Positions 1-7,048 of a stretch of DNA of 51,694 nt are shown piece after piece. Under the pieces are notes generated by a model. The model was not told where the DNA came from. It worked only from the letters and a program-made list of their open reading frames with translations, and did not search any database. Position 1 is the first letter of the stretch; every line of letters starts with the position of its first letter. Origin of the DNA: an uncultured Bacteroidales bacterium (GTDB lineage Bacteria > Bacteroidota > Bacteroidia > Bacteroidales > WCHB1-69); the NCBI GenBank assembly GCA_900316305.1, contig ONCM01000019.1, positions 1 to 51,694 on the forward strand, given 5' to 3'. Both the position numbers and the translations under genes were made by a program.

Positions 1-1
1 A

Positions 2-1450
2 TTTGAAGAATTATGCCGTAGGACCAAACGAGAATGGAATGACAAACTCGGCATCTATGATGCACAAGGCACCCCCGATCAACTTGCGATGTTCTACACT
101 TCGCTCTACCATACAATGATCAATCCCTCTATCTATCAGGATGTTGACGGACAATATCGCGGGGTGGACCACAATATCCACCAAAACTTGGAAGGATACA
201 CCAATTACACGATTTTTTCCTTGTGGGACACATACCGCGCCGAACATCCGTTACTGAACATTATCGAACCGAAGGCTGCATGCGACATGGTCTCCTCCAT
301 GATTGACCACGCCGAACAAAGTGTACACCAAGTTCTTCCCGTTTGGAGTCACGCAGGCAATGAAAATTGGTGCATGATCGGCTATCACGGCGTGTCGGCG
401 GTGGCGGACAACTATCTTTGCCATCATCCGAACTTTCACGGGGAAAACGTGAAAGTGTACGAAGCTCTCACCAATGTGATGGAATATCTGATCAACAGTG
501 CGAATCTGAACTATTATGACCATACGGACACCTACAAAAAGTTAGGCTATGTACCTTATAACCAGTCAGCTGTCGGCACTTCCATTACTTTGGAAAACGC
601 ATACGAAGATTGGGTGATTTACAATCTGATTGACAAAGGCAAAATTGCATCCTTATATGAAGAGATGAAGGAGTCCTACCGTCAGCGAGCGCTGAACTTC
701 AAGAACGTCTTCAATCCCGAGACGGGTTTCGCGCAGGCACGTTACGAGGACGGCTCGTGGAAGACGCCCGCCGACCTGCTCTCCACCTCCAACGAGGGCT
801 TCATCGAGGGCAACAGCTGGAACTATTCGTTCTACGTGCCGCACGATGTCAACGGGCTGATCAAGATCATGGGCGGCGACAAGGTCTTCGTGAACCGCTT
901 GGACGAGCTTTTCACAATGTACGTGCCAGACAAATTCTTCGCTGAGACCGAGGACGTTACCCGCGAGGGCATGCTGGGCGGCTACGTACACGGCAACGAG
1001 CCCAGCCACCACATTCCGTACCTCTACATGTGGACCTCCCAGCCGTGGAAGACGCAGCTGCGCGTGCGCGAGGTGATGAACAAGATGTACCGCAATCACC
1101 TCGACGGGCTGTGCGGCAACGACGACTGCGGACAGATGTCGGCATGGTACATTTTCAGCGCGATGGGCTTCTACCCCGTCTGTCCCGCCAGCGGCCAGTA
1201 CGTCTTCGGTGCGCCCTACCTGCCCGAGAATGTCCTCCGTCTGCAAAACGGCAACACCCTGACTATCAAGGCTCCCAACGTCAGCGACCAAAACTGCTAC
1301 ATCCAGTCGGTGACGCTCAACGGTAAACCGCTGCACACCGCCTACATCACCTACGAGCAGATCATGGCTGGCGGCGAGCTCGTCTTCACCATGGGCAGCA
1401 AGCCGAACAAGAAATGGTTCACGGAAAAACCATATTCATTAGAACCGTAG
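2..1450 (+). CDS. GH92 alpha-1,2-mannosidase, 3' part (5' end outside window)
   Basis: C-terminal about 480 residues of a glycoside hydrolase family 92 exo-alpha-mannosidase, which trims mannose from N-glycans, usually in the periplasm or on the cell surface. The frame is open from base 2, so the true start lies upstream and the first ATG at 89 is internal. Family motifs seen are FYTSLYHT (near base 91), HGNEPSHH (near 990) and GNDDCGQMSAWYIFSAMG (near 1117). In studied GH92 enzymes the Glu of HGNEPSHH is the catalytic acid, and the Asp pair of GNDDC is in the Ca-dependent active site. All are intact here. The product ends in a beta-sandwich region, normal for the family. Base composition changes inside the gene near base 670, from about 38% GC to about 60% in sampled lines. 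It reads toward the TonB-like genes but has its own gap, so an operon link is doubtful. Confidence 0.93.
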   Translation, partial: FEELCRRTKREWNDKLGIYDAQGTPDQLAMFYTSLYHTMINPSIYQDVDGQYRGVDHNIHQNLEGYTNYTIFSLWDTYRAEHPLLNIIEPKAACDMVSSMIDHAEQSVHQVLPVWSHAGNENWCMIGYHGVSAVADNYLCHHPNFHGENVKVYEALTNVMEYLINSANLNYYDHTDTYKKLGYVPYNQSAVGTSITLENAYEDWVIYNLIDKGKIASLYEEMKESYRQRALNFKNVFNPETGFAQARYEDGSWKTPADLLSTSNEGFIEGNSWNYSFYVPHDVNGLIKIMGGDKVFVNRLDELFTMYVPDKFFAETEDVTREGMLGGYVHGNEPSHHIPYLYMWTSQPWKTQLRVREVMNKMYRNHLDGLCGNDDCGQMSAWYIFSAMGFYPVCPASGQYVFGAPYLPENVLRLQNGNTLTIKAPNVSDQNCYIQSVTLNGKPLHTAYITYEQIMAGGELVFTMGSKPNKKWFTEKPYSLEP

Positions 1451-1456
1451 GGACGT

Positions 1457-1498
1457 ATCGCATACGTCCTATCGCATACGTCCTATCGCATACGTCCG
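1457..1498. repeat. 14-bp tandem repeat, three units, after the mannosidase
   Basis: Three consecutive copies of a 14-bp unit (ATCGCATACGTCCT, the last with one change) start 7 bp after the GH92 stop codon. The period is twice seven, which matches the heptamer arrays elsewhere in the window. No coding function is seen. Confidence 0.85.
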
Positions 1499-1566
1499 CC
1501 GATGGTCATAAAAAAACTGCCACAAAATAATTTTCAAAAACCATCGTTTTGTATCAAAAAAAAGAG

Positions 1567-1574
1567 TATTTTTG
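1567..1574 (+). promoter_or_regulatory. -7 promoter box for the first TonB-like gene
   Basis: TATTTTTG fits the Bacteroidetes sigma-ABfr -7 consensus TAnnTTTG. A TTTG at 1548-1551 could serve as the upstream element, although the spacing is shorter than usual. It lies 44 bp before the ATG at 1618. Confidence 0.6.
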
Positions 1575-1617
1575 CAGACTGATTAAAAGTGTATATTAAC
1601 GTTAAAAACAAATCAAT

Positions 1618-2307
1618 ATGATTGCAAAGAAAACAGACAAAGGAAATTTGGAAAACAAGCGCGGCTTGTTCCTTCTTGTCGGATTTGCCGTGGTTTTAGC
1701 CCTCATTTACGCAGGTTTCGAACTTTTTGCCAATGAGGATAAAGCTCCTGCTTTTGAGTTGCAAGATGACGATTTCATCACCGTCGTCGATGATGATGTC
1801 ATCGCCACCGACCAAACTCCTCCCCCGCCACCAGAAGCTCCCCAGCAGCAACAAGAGGTGGTGCTGAACATCGTGGAAAACAACATCCAAGTTACCACTG
1901 ATCTGGACTTCTCCGTAGAATTTGATGAAAACGAAGAGGTTGTGGAAGTCACGGACGATGTGGTCGAAGTGGTCGAAGAAGAGACCGACAATGAGCCTCC
2001 GATGCTGTTCACCGAAGAGATGCCTGAGTATCCTGGCGGTCCCGAAGCCCTCAACGCTTTCCTGACCCGCGAGATCCAATATCCTGAGGTGGCTCGTAAC
2101 AACGGTATCACCGGTACCGTGCTGATTGAGTTCGTCGTCGAGAAAGACGGCCGCGTCAGTAACGCCAAGGTCAAAGTTCCCTTGTTCCCTGAGTGCGACA
2201 AGGAAGCTGTCCGCGGTGTCATGGCCATGCCGAAATGGAAACCCGGTAAGAACATGGGTAAGCCCGTGCGTTGTTTCTACCAGGTGCCCGTCACCTTCAG
2301 ACAATAA
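1618..2307 (+). CDS. TonB-family energy-transduction protein, copy 1
   Basis: A 229-residue TonB-like protein expected to couple inner-membrane proton motive force to outer-membrane receptors. Residues about 18-40 form one hydrophobic anchor near the N-terminus. A Pro/Gln-rich and acidic periplasmic linker follows at about 60-130. The TonB C-terminal domain covers about 140-229, with PEYPGG, IQYPEVARNNGITGTV and VPVTFRQ at the end. This layout is typical of Bacteroidetes TonB paralogues. It is a tandem duplicate of the next gene: the anchor and C-terminal domain are nearly identical, while the linker has diverged. It has its own promoter-like box and a terminator downstream. It could serve a subset of receptors or be a structural relative. 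The ExbB and ExbD genes are not nearby. Confidence 0.9.
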   Translation: MIAKKTDKGNLENKRGLFLLVGFAVVLALIYAGFELFANEDKAPAFELQDDDFITVVDDDVIATDQTPPPPPEAPQQQQEVVLNIVENNIQVTTDLDFSVEFDENEEVVEVTDDVVEVVEEETDNEPPMLFTEEMPEYPGGPEALNAFLTREIQYPEVARNNGITGTVLIEFVVEKDGRVSNAKVKVPLFPECDKEAVRGVMAMPKWKPGKNMGKPVRCFYQVPVTFRQ

Positions 2308-2356
2308 GTTTAAGGTTTATAGTTTATAGTTTATAGTTTATAGTTTATAGTTTAAG
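2308..2356. repeat. Heptamer array GTTTATA/GTTTAAG, seven units
   Basis: Seven perfect 7-bp steps start directly after the stop codon of the first TonB-like gene: one GTTTAAG, five GTTTATA, one GTTTAAG. No coding function is seen. Confidence 0.9.
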
Positions 2357-2382
2357 GCATCAGAACAGATCAGCTTTAATCC

Positions 2383-2417
2383 CTAAACACTAAACGCTAA
2401 ACCTTAAACCCTAAACT
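2383..2417. repeat. Heptamer array CTAAACN, five units
   Basis: Five 7-bp units of the form CTAAACN (one begins TTAAAC), 35 bp in all. It is the complementary version of the GTTTARG unit just upstream, so the two arrays can pair as an imperfect inverted repeat across a 26-bp spacer. Confidence 0.85.
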
Positions 2418-2425
2418 TTTAAAAT

Positions 2426-2458
2426 AAAAAGAGGAATCCAATCGGGTTCCTTTTTTTT
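2426..2458 (+). terminator. Rho-independent terminator after TonB-like copy 1
   Basis: The stem GGAATCC (2433-2439) pairs with GGGTTCC (2444-2450) across a 4-base loop with one G-T pair. An A-run precedes it and eight T follow, giving a bidirectional shape. Confidence 0.8.
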
Positions 2459-2531
2459 ATACAATATTTTTTATTACGTCCGCGTTGTTCTACTATAATA
2501 ACAAGAATGTTTCACCTTAAAACACGCAACA

Positions 2532-3221
2532 ATGGTTACAAAGAAATCAGACAAAGGTAATCTTGAAAACAAACGCGAACTGTTCGCGTTAGTTGGTTTC
2601 GTCGTGGTCTTCAGCCTTGTATATGCCGGTTTCGAGCTGTTCGCCAATGAAGACAAAGCTCCCGCATTTGAACTGCCAGACGACGAATTCATCACCGTCT
2701 TGGATGATGATGTGCTCCCCACTGACCAAACCCCACCGCCACCACAACCCCAACAACCAGTTCAAACGGAAGTCATCCTCCAACTTGTGGACAACAATGT
2801 GCACGTGGACATGGATATTTCCTTTGACGTTGATATTACGCAAGATGACATCATTCCGGAATTAGATGACACAAAAGTGGAGTTGTTGGATGAAACCTCT
2901 ACCGAAGAGCCCCCGGAGACCTGGACGGAGATAATGCCTGAATTCCCTGGCGGTTCCGAAGCGCTCAACGCCTTCCTGACCCGCGAAATCCAATATCCTG
3001 AACTGGCGCGCAATACCGGCATCACCGGCACTGTGCTCATCGAATTCGTCGTGGAAAAGGACGGCCGCGTGAGCAACGCCAAAGTCAAAGTTCCGTTGTT
3101 CCCGGAATGCGACAAGGAAGCTATCCGTGGAGTCATGGCCATGCCAAAATGGAGCCCCGGCAAAAAGAACGGCCGCCCCGTCCGCTGCTACTACCAAGTG
3201 CCCGTCACGTTCAGACAATAA
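2532..3221 (+). CDS. TonB-family energy-transduction protein, copy 2
   Basis: A second 229-residue TonB-like protein in tandem with copy 1. It has the same N-terminal anchor (about 18-40), a Pro/Gln-rich acidic linker (about 55-130) and a TonB C-terminal domain from about 140 to the final VPVTFRQ. The C-terminal domain differs from copy 1 at only a few positions, and most change is in the linker. This suggests a fairly recent duplication, with selection or conversion holding the receptor-contacting domain constant. I see no TAnnTTTG box in the 70 bp before it. Weak sequences near 2490 may drive it, or read-through from copy 1 past the terminator. Confidence 0.9.
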   Translation: MVTKKSDKGNLENKRELFALVGFVVVFSLVYAGFELFANEDKAPAFELPDDEFITVLDDDVLPTDQTPPPPQPQQPVQTEVILQLVDNNVHVDMDISFDVDITQDDIIPELDDTKVELLDETSTEEPPETWTEIMPEFPGGSEALNAFLTREIQYPELARNTGITGTVLIEFVVEKDGRVSNAKVKVPLFPECDKEAIRGVMAMPKWSPGKKNGRPVRCYYQVPVTFRQ

Positions 3222-3233
3222 ACTTTTAAAATG

Positions 3234-3267
3234 AAAAAAAAGGAACCCGTATTGGATTCCTTTTTTT
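3234..3267 (+). terminator. Terminator after TonB-like copy 2, shared with the converging gene
   Basis: The stem GGAACCC (3242-3248) pairs with GGATTCC (3254-3260) with one mismatch, between an A-run and seven T. It is almost the reverse complement of the hairpin after copy 1. It can work in both directions between convergent genes. Confidence 0.75.
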
Positions 3268-3292
3268 GTTTGCTTTTCCCGTTCTGCGAACA

Positions 3293-3327
3293 AACTACTA
3301 ACTGCTAACTACTAACTGCTAACTATT
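3293..3327. repeat. Heptamer array AACTRCT, five units
   Basis: Five 7-bp units alternate AACTACT and AACTGCT, ending in AACTATT, 35 bp in all. The array overlaps the stop codon (3326-3328) of the minus-strand gene that follows. Confidence 0.88.
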
Positions 3328-3721
3328 AATATTTCCGTTTCAGAATCTCCGACCATATCACCCCTTTATAAATTTCCTCCTCATCCATGTTGAGTTGGAT
3401 GTCAGAGTGCGGCGTTTCAGCATTGGCAACGTGCTTGTTTTCCTCCACATTTTCAGAAAACGCCTGCTCAAAATCTTTCTCATTCATTGTCTCGTATGAG
3501 AAATACTCGTTGTTCTGCTCCGGTTGGGGAGGAGCAACATGCGTTTTCTTCTTCCTTTTTGGATGCACCTCCTCCGGCTCTTCCTCAGGCTCGTGATATA
3601 CAGGCCGTACAACCTTTTTGGGCGCTTTCTCCTCTCCAAGCATTTTTTTAACACCCGGGAAAAAGCCTAATGCAATCGCACCGATAATAAAAAGGATGTC
3701 AATGATTGAGCTAAAATCCAT
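3326..3721 (-). CDS. Small single-pass membrane protein of unknown function
   Basis: A 131-residue protein that I do not recognise. Residues about 5-22 form one hydrophobic segment, so it is probably anchored in the membrane. The rest is charged and low in complexity: a Glu/Pro-rich stretch at about 42-60, a Lys-rich run, then an acidic tail ending EEIYKGVIWSEILKRKY. The C-terminal block is the part most likely to be conserved. It is the last gene of the minus-strand group, 20 bp after the YihY/BrkB-type gene, and probably shares its transcript. Its codon use looks ordinary for the region. Confidence 0.7.
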   Translation of the reverse strand: MDFSSIIDILFIIGAIALGFFPGVKKMLGEEKAPKKVVRPVYHEPEEEPEEVHPKRKKKTHVAPPQPEQNNEYFSYETMNEKDFEQAFSENVEENKHVANAETPHSDIQLNMDEEEIYKGVIWSEILKRKY

Positions 3722-3741
3722 AATATCAAATGTTTAAAGGT

Positions 3742-4740
3742 TTATTCTTGATTATTCGCTTCCTTTAACTCCAAATGATCAGCTAACTTCTTGTTTTCGC
3801 TTTTTGCCTTTGCAATACTTACGTTAAGGTCATAGCAAATCAAAAAGATAGAACAACTCCAGTTAATCCACAGCAAAATGGCAAATATGGCACCTAATGA
3901 ACCATATATCAGATTGTAATTATCGAAATTGGAGAAATACAGGTTAATTATCCAAAGTAATATGACCAAAAGAATGGTGCAAGTGGATGAACCAGCAGAG
4001 AAAAAACGGTAATCACCCCGTTTTACTGGAGCAAGATAATAAAAAGTGCTGATCAAGAAATAAATGGCAGCATATACTAACACCCATTTCAAGAAATGCA
4101 CCACAAAAGCATATAGTCCGGGACTGTTGACAAAATTAGTGTGCACATATCGGAGTGCCAACGATGCCAAAATGAAGAACAACGCCACAAAAACAATGAT
4201 GATGAAGGTCAATATCATCAATTTCGCACTTAACACTATCTGTTGTATAATGTTGCGTTTCTCTTCCGTATAGTACGAAGAGGTCATCGCTACCAAAATA
4301 CCGTTAATGCAAACGACAGTGAAATAGATACCGATAATAAACATTGAGAAGGACAACGTACCGTTTTGCCGCATCACTACATCGGTAATCATACCGGAAA
4401 CGGCCGGCCAAACGTATGGAGGCACAATGGACTCCAACAAGGATATTAAAGTAAGTCTGAAATCCTCCCCGAGAAATGCAATGGCAGAGAACAGACCAAT
4501 AAGCATGGGAATCATAGCAACAAATACGCGGTATGTGATGGCCGCCGCGCGCTGAAAAACCACTCCTTTGCTCAAAGACTGCCCAAAAAACCGCATCACA
4601 TCATACAACGGCACTTTCATCAACCCCGGAAGCGTCATAGTCTTCGATTTCGCCACAAACTTCCCCACGACAGGAATACGCTCCATGTCGCTCTTCCACT
4701 GGCGAAACTTAATTTTCATATATCGGAAATACTGCTTCAT
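3742..4740 (-). CDS. YihY/BrkB-family (UPF0761) inner-membrane protein
   Basis: A 332-residue polytopic membrane protein of the YihY/virulence factor BrkB family, whose molecular role is not settled. The motif GVVFQRAAAITYRVFVAMIP at about 58-77 is the family's N-terminal signature (an A-x-x-x-x-x-A-IP helix). About six hydrophobic helices run from about 75 to 300, including LLVILLWIINLYFSNFDNYN and IFAILLWINWSCSIFL. The C-terminal tail is short and charged. The length is normal for the shorter members. It follows nadC by 44 bp, with a heptamer array between them, and is probably cotranscribed. Confidence 0.88.
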   Translation of the reverse strand: MKQYFRYMKIKFRQWKSDMERIPVVGKFVAKSKTMTLPGLMKVPLYDVMRFFGQSLSKGVVFQRAAAITYRVFVAMIPMLIGLFSAIAFLGEDFRLTLISLLESIVPPYVWPAVSGMITDVVMRQNGTLSFSMFIIGIYFTVVCINGILVAMTSSYYTEEKRNIIQQIVLSAKLMILTFIIIVFVALFFILASLALRYVHTNFVNSPGLYAFVVHFLKWVLVYAAIYFLISTFYYLAPVKRGDYRFFSAGSSTCTILLVILLWIINLYFSNFDNYNLIYGSLGAIFAILLWINWSCSIFLICYDLNVSIAKAKSENKKLADHLELKEANNQE

Positions 4741-4755
4741 TCTTTAGGGTTAACA

Positions 4756-4790
4756 GTCAATGGTCAATAGTCAATGGTCAATGGTCAACA
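4756..4790. repeat. Heptamer array GTCAATR, five units
   Basis: Five 7-bp units (GTCAATG or GTCAATA, the last GTCAACA), 35 bp. The array overlaps the nadC stop codon and fills most of the gap to the next gene. Confidence 0.9.
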
Positions 4791-5630
4791 AGCCTTCAGG
4801 CTCATATCCAGACTTTTAATCTGGTGGGTGAAAGCACCGACGGAGATGAAATCAACACCCGTGACGGCATAGTCGTGCAAGGTTTCTTTCACGATGCCGC
4901 CGGAAGCCTCCGTTTCCATACGGTGATCGACCATTTTCACGCCCTCACGAATCATATCCGGGGTGAAATTATCGAACATGATGCGCTGCACCCCGCCATG
5001 TTTCAGAACTCTCGCCACATCGTCCAAACTACGGGTTTCCACCTCAATATTCAACTGCATATTATGGTCTTTCAGATATTGGTTGGCCGCATCAATGGCA
5101 TTCTCTATGCCTCCGGCAAAATCGATATGGTTGTCTTTCAACATCATCATATCGTAAAGCCCGAAACGGTGGTTTTGGGCTCCGCCAACCGTCACGGCAT
5201 ATTTCTCGAAAATGCGCATATTGGGTGTCGTCTTACGGGTATCCAACAGCGTGACATTCGTATCGCTCACCAAATCAACATATTCGCGAGTGGTGGTGGC
5301 AATGCCGCTCATACGTTGCATAAAGTTGAGCAGCGTGCGCTCGGCAGTGAGCATGTTGCGCGACGAACCATGCAACGTAAATGCAATATCGCCCTTGCGG
5401 ACCACGGTGCCGTCGGGAAGAAACAGTTCCATCCGAATGTTTTCATCCACTTGACGCAGCACCTCGCGCGCCACATCCACACCTGCAAGCACACCGTCCT
5501 GCTTGATGAGCAACTTCATATCGCCTTGCGCCTCCGCAGGGATGCAGGAAAGCGAGGAGTGGTCGCCGTTGCCGATATCCTCTTTCAACGTCAACGCTAT
5601 CAGTTCTTTAACTTGTTCTGTAATATTCAT
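4785..5630 (-). CDS. nadC: Quinolinate phosphoribosyltransferase (nicotinate-nucleotide pyrophosphorylase, carboxylating)
   Basis: Makes nicotinate mononucleotide from quinolinate and PRPP, releasing CO2 and pyrophosphate, in de novo NAD synthesis in the cytoplasm. The 281 residues are the usual length. The N-terminal alpha/beta domain spans about 1-110, and the barrel carries TRKTTP (about 131-136), GGAQNHRFGLYD and MLKDNH. These hold the Arg, Lys and His residues that bind both substrates in known NadC enzymes. C-terminal blocks IEVET, IMFDNF and GVDFISVGAFTH complete the active site. Its ATG overlaps the TGA of the upstream lipoprotein gene as ATGA, which implies translational coupling. 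nadA and nadB are not in the window. Confidence 0.96.
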   Translation of the reverse strand: MNITEQVKELIALTLKEDIGNGDHSSLSCIPAEAQGDMKLLIKQDGVLAGVDVAREVLRQVDENIRMELFLPDGTVVRKGDIAFTLHGSSRNMLTAERTLLNFMQRMSGIATTTREYVDLVSDTNVTLLDTRKTTPNMRIFEKYAVTVGGAQNHRFGLYDMMMLKDNHIDFAGGIENAIDAANQYLKDHNMQLNIEVETRSLDDVARVLKHGGVQRIMFDNFTPDMIREGVKMVDHRMETEASGGIVKETLHDYAVTGVDFISVGAFTHQIKSLDMSLKAC

Positions 5631-6142
5631 TTGTTCACAATTATTTCAGGGGTAACAATGGTATCACTATGGTGCAATGCCCGATCGACAAGATAACAGG
5701 AGAGACGCACCGTGTCGTAAGGGGACATCGGATTGTTGATGTAGGTGACGATAGAAAGTTTGCCCTCTATCGATTCGGGAACATCTTCACTGAGATGGGG
5801 CACACGGGCATGTAACGGCGTAGGCAGGTCAATTTTAACCCACTCGCCTTGCTGTTTCTCGTAAAAATCGATGAAGAAATTGTAGTAATACGGCGAATCA
5901 ACAGCAAATACGGGATCTCTGTCACGACTATCCAGACCAATGTCACCATCGCCATCCTGAAAATGGATGGTCAGCGTGGCCTGACTGTCATGACTAGTCC
6001 CATTATCAACTTTTTCCAACGAAAGGAACTCAATATACGGAATAATGGAGTACTTCTCCTCGTGCCGGCACCCAATAAGAAGCGCGGAAAGCAGCAGTAC
6101 AGCGGTTCCAGCAATGAGTTTTTTCTTTATTTCGAGATTCAT
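5627..6142 (-). CDS. Small lipoprotein of unknown function
   Basis: About 171 residues counted from the ATG at 6142. A TTG five codons earlier would also open the frame, but ATG gives a cleaner signal peptide: MNLEIKKKLIAG followed by a hydrophobic core. The lipobox LLIGC places the lipid-bearing Cys at about residue 25. The mature part contains an acidic stretch DGDGDIGLDSRDRD, which resembles a Ca-binding or beta-sandwich loop, and ends with a VTPEIIVNK strand. I do not recognise the family. The stop codon overlaps the nadC start, so the pair is coupled, although no metabolic link is evident. Probably located on the periplasmic or outer-membrane side. Confidence 0.8.
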   Translation of the reverse strand: MNLEIKKKLIAGTAVLLLSALLIGCRHEEKYSIIPYIEFLSLEKVDNGTSHDSQATLTIHFQDGDGDIGLDSRDRDPVFAVDSPYYYNFFIDFYEKQQGEWVKIDLPTPLHARVPHLSEDVPESIEGKLSIVTYINNPMSPYDTVRLSCYLVDRALHHSDTIVTPEIIVNK

Positions 6143-6181
6143 ACCACAATCATTCAAAACTGCAAAAATAATAAAAACTGT

Positions 6182-7042
6182 TTATCTGAACTTCCGATGA
6201 TTCAAGAAACGGTTTTCCTTCTCAATTTCCGCCAAATGCTCTATCGTCTCAGGTGTGAAGAACGATTCCGCCAACTTCTCTTCCAAATAACTGATGGCCA
6301 TATCGTTAGGATGGCACAAATCTTTGGCATAGAAACGATAGTCGCGCAAATCATCCATCAGATACTCGTAAGCCGGAAAATAGTACGTAAACTCATTATC
6401 CATCAGTTTTTCGATAGCTAACAGCAACACCGACTTGCTCAAGGTGTTTTCATGCGCACCATCGCCGAGATGCCGCACCGGACTCACCGTGAAAATCACT
6501 TTCATGTCAGGACAATTCTCCTTTAACAACGCAAGCGTACCATTCCATTGAGTGACAATCTTTTTCACGTCCAATCGGATTCTATCGAATTGATGATTGG
6601 GAATTTTATGGCAATTGGAGACAATCAAATCGCGAGCGATGAACTTATAGCAGAAAGCGGTACCGAACGTGATGAACAGGTAGCGGGTTTTGCGCAAGAA
6701 ATCGGCACTCTGTTGCAGATTATCGTCAATGTTGGCTTCAAAATCTTCAAAATTCTCCTTGGAAAAGCGTCCATGATGCGCAAAGCTCACCCAAAGGTCG
6801 CGATACTTGTAAAAGTAACGGTTTTTGTCGAAAAGGTCGGGCTGAAGCATGAAACGTAACGCTCTGTCAATGGAAATGGGATTGAAAAGCACCCCAAACG
6901 GATTGGAACACACGTCAAAGCGATGCGTGTCGAAATAGTGGCCCATGTTGTCTGAAAAACAGGAACCTACCAACATTACCGGATCCGTCTCTTCGATATG
7001 GAAGGGATATTGCGGGGCGGGGATTATTGTTCTGAATTGCAT
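6182..7042 (-). CDS. GSCFA-domain protein
   Basis: A 286-residue protein of the GSCFA family, named for its conserved motif and related to SGNH/GDSL esterases. Here the motif reads VGSCFSDNMG (about 26-35), with Ser and Asn blocks typical of the family. Downstream are TFGTAFCY and VIFTVSPVRHLGDG, the latter matching the block that carries the family's His. A final block DLCHPNDMAISYLEEKL is consistent with an SGNH-like catalytic Asp/His pair. The substrate is unknown. It starts 6 bp after the helicase stop codon, so it is cotranscribed with it. There is no signal peptide, so it is likely cytoplasmic. Confidence 0.9.
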   Translation of the reverse strand: MQFRTIIPAPQYPFHIEETDPVMLVGSCFSDNMGHYFDTHRFDVCSNPFGVLFNPISIDRALRFMLQPDLFDKNRYFYKYRDLWVSFAHHGRFSKENFEDFEANIDDNLQQSADFLRKTRYLFITFGTAFCYKFIARDLIVSNCHKIPNHQFDRIRLDVKKIVTQWNGTLALLKENCPDMKVIFTVSPVRHLGDGAHENTLSKSVLLLAIEKLMDNEFTYYFPAYEYLMDDLRDYRFYAKDLCHPNDMAISYLEEKLAESFFTPETIEHLAEIEKENRFLNHRKFR

Positions 7043-7048
7043 ACTCTA

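Noticed and set aside
653-1336. 227-codon open frame on the minus strand
   Set aside because: It is the antisense of the GC-rich half of the mannosidase gene; the composition keeps it open, and it has no motifs or start context.
4824-5696. 290-codon plus-strand frame
   Set aside because: It is antisense to nadC, which has all family motifs. The frame has no recognisable domain.
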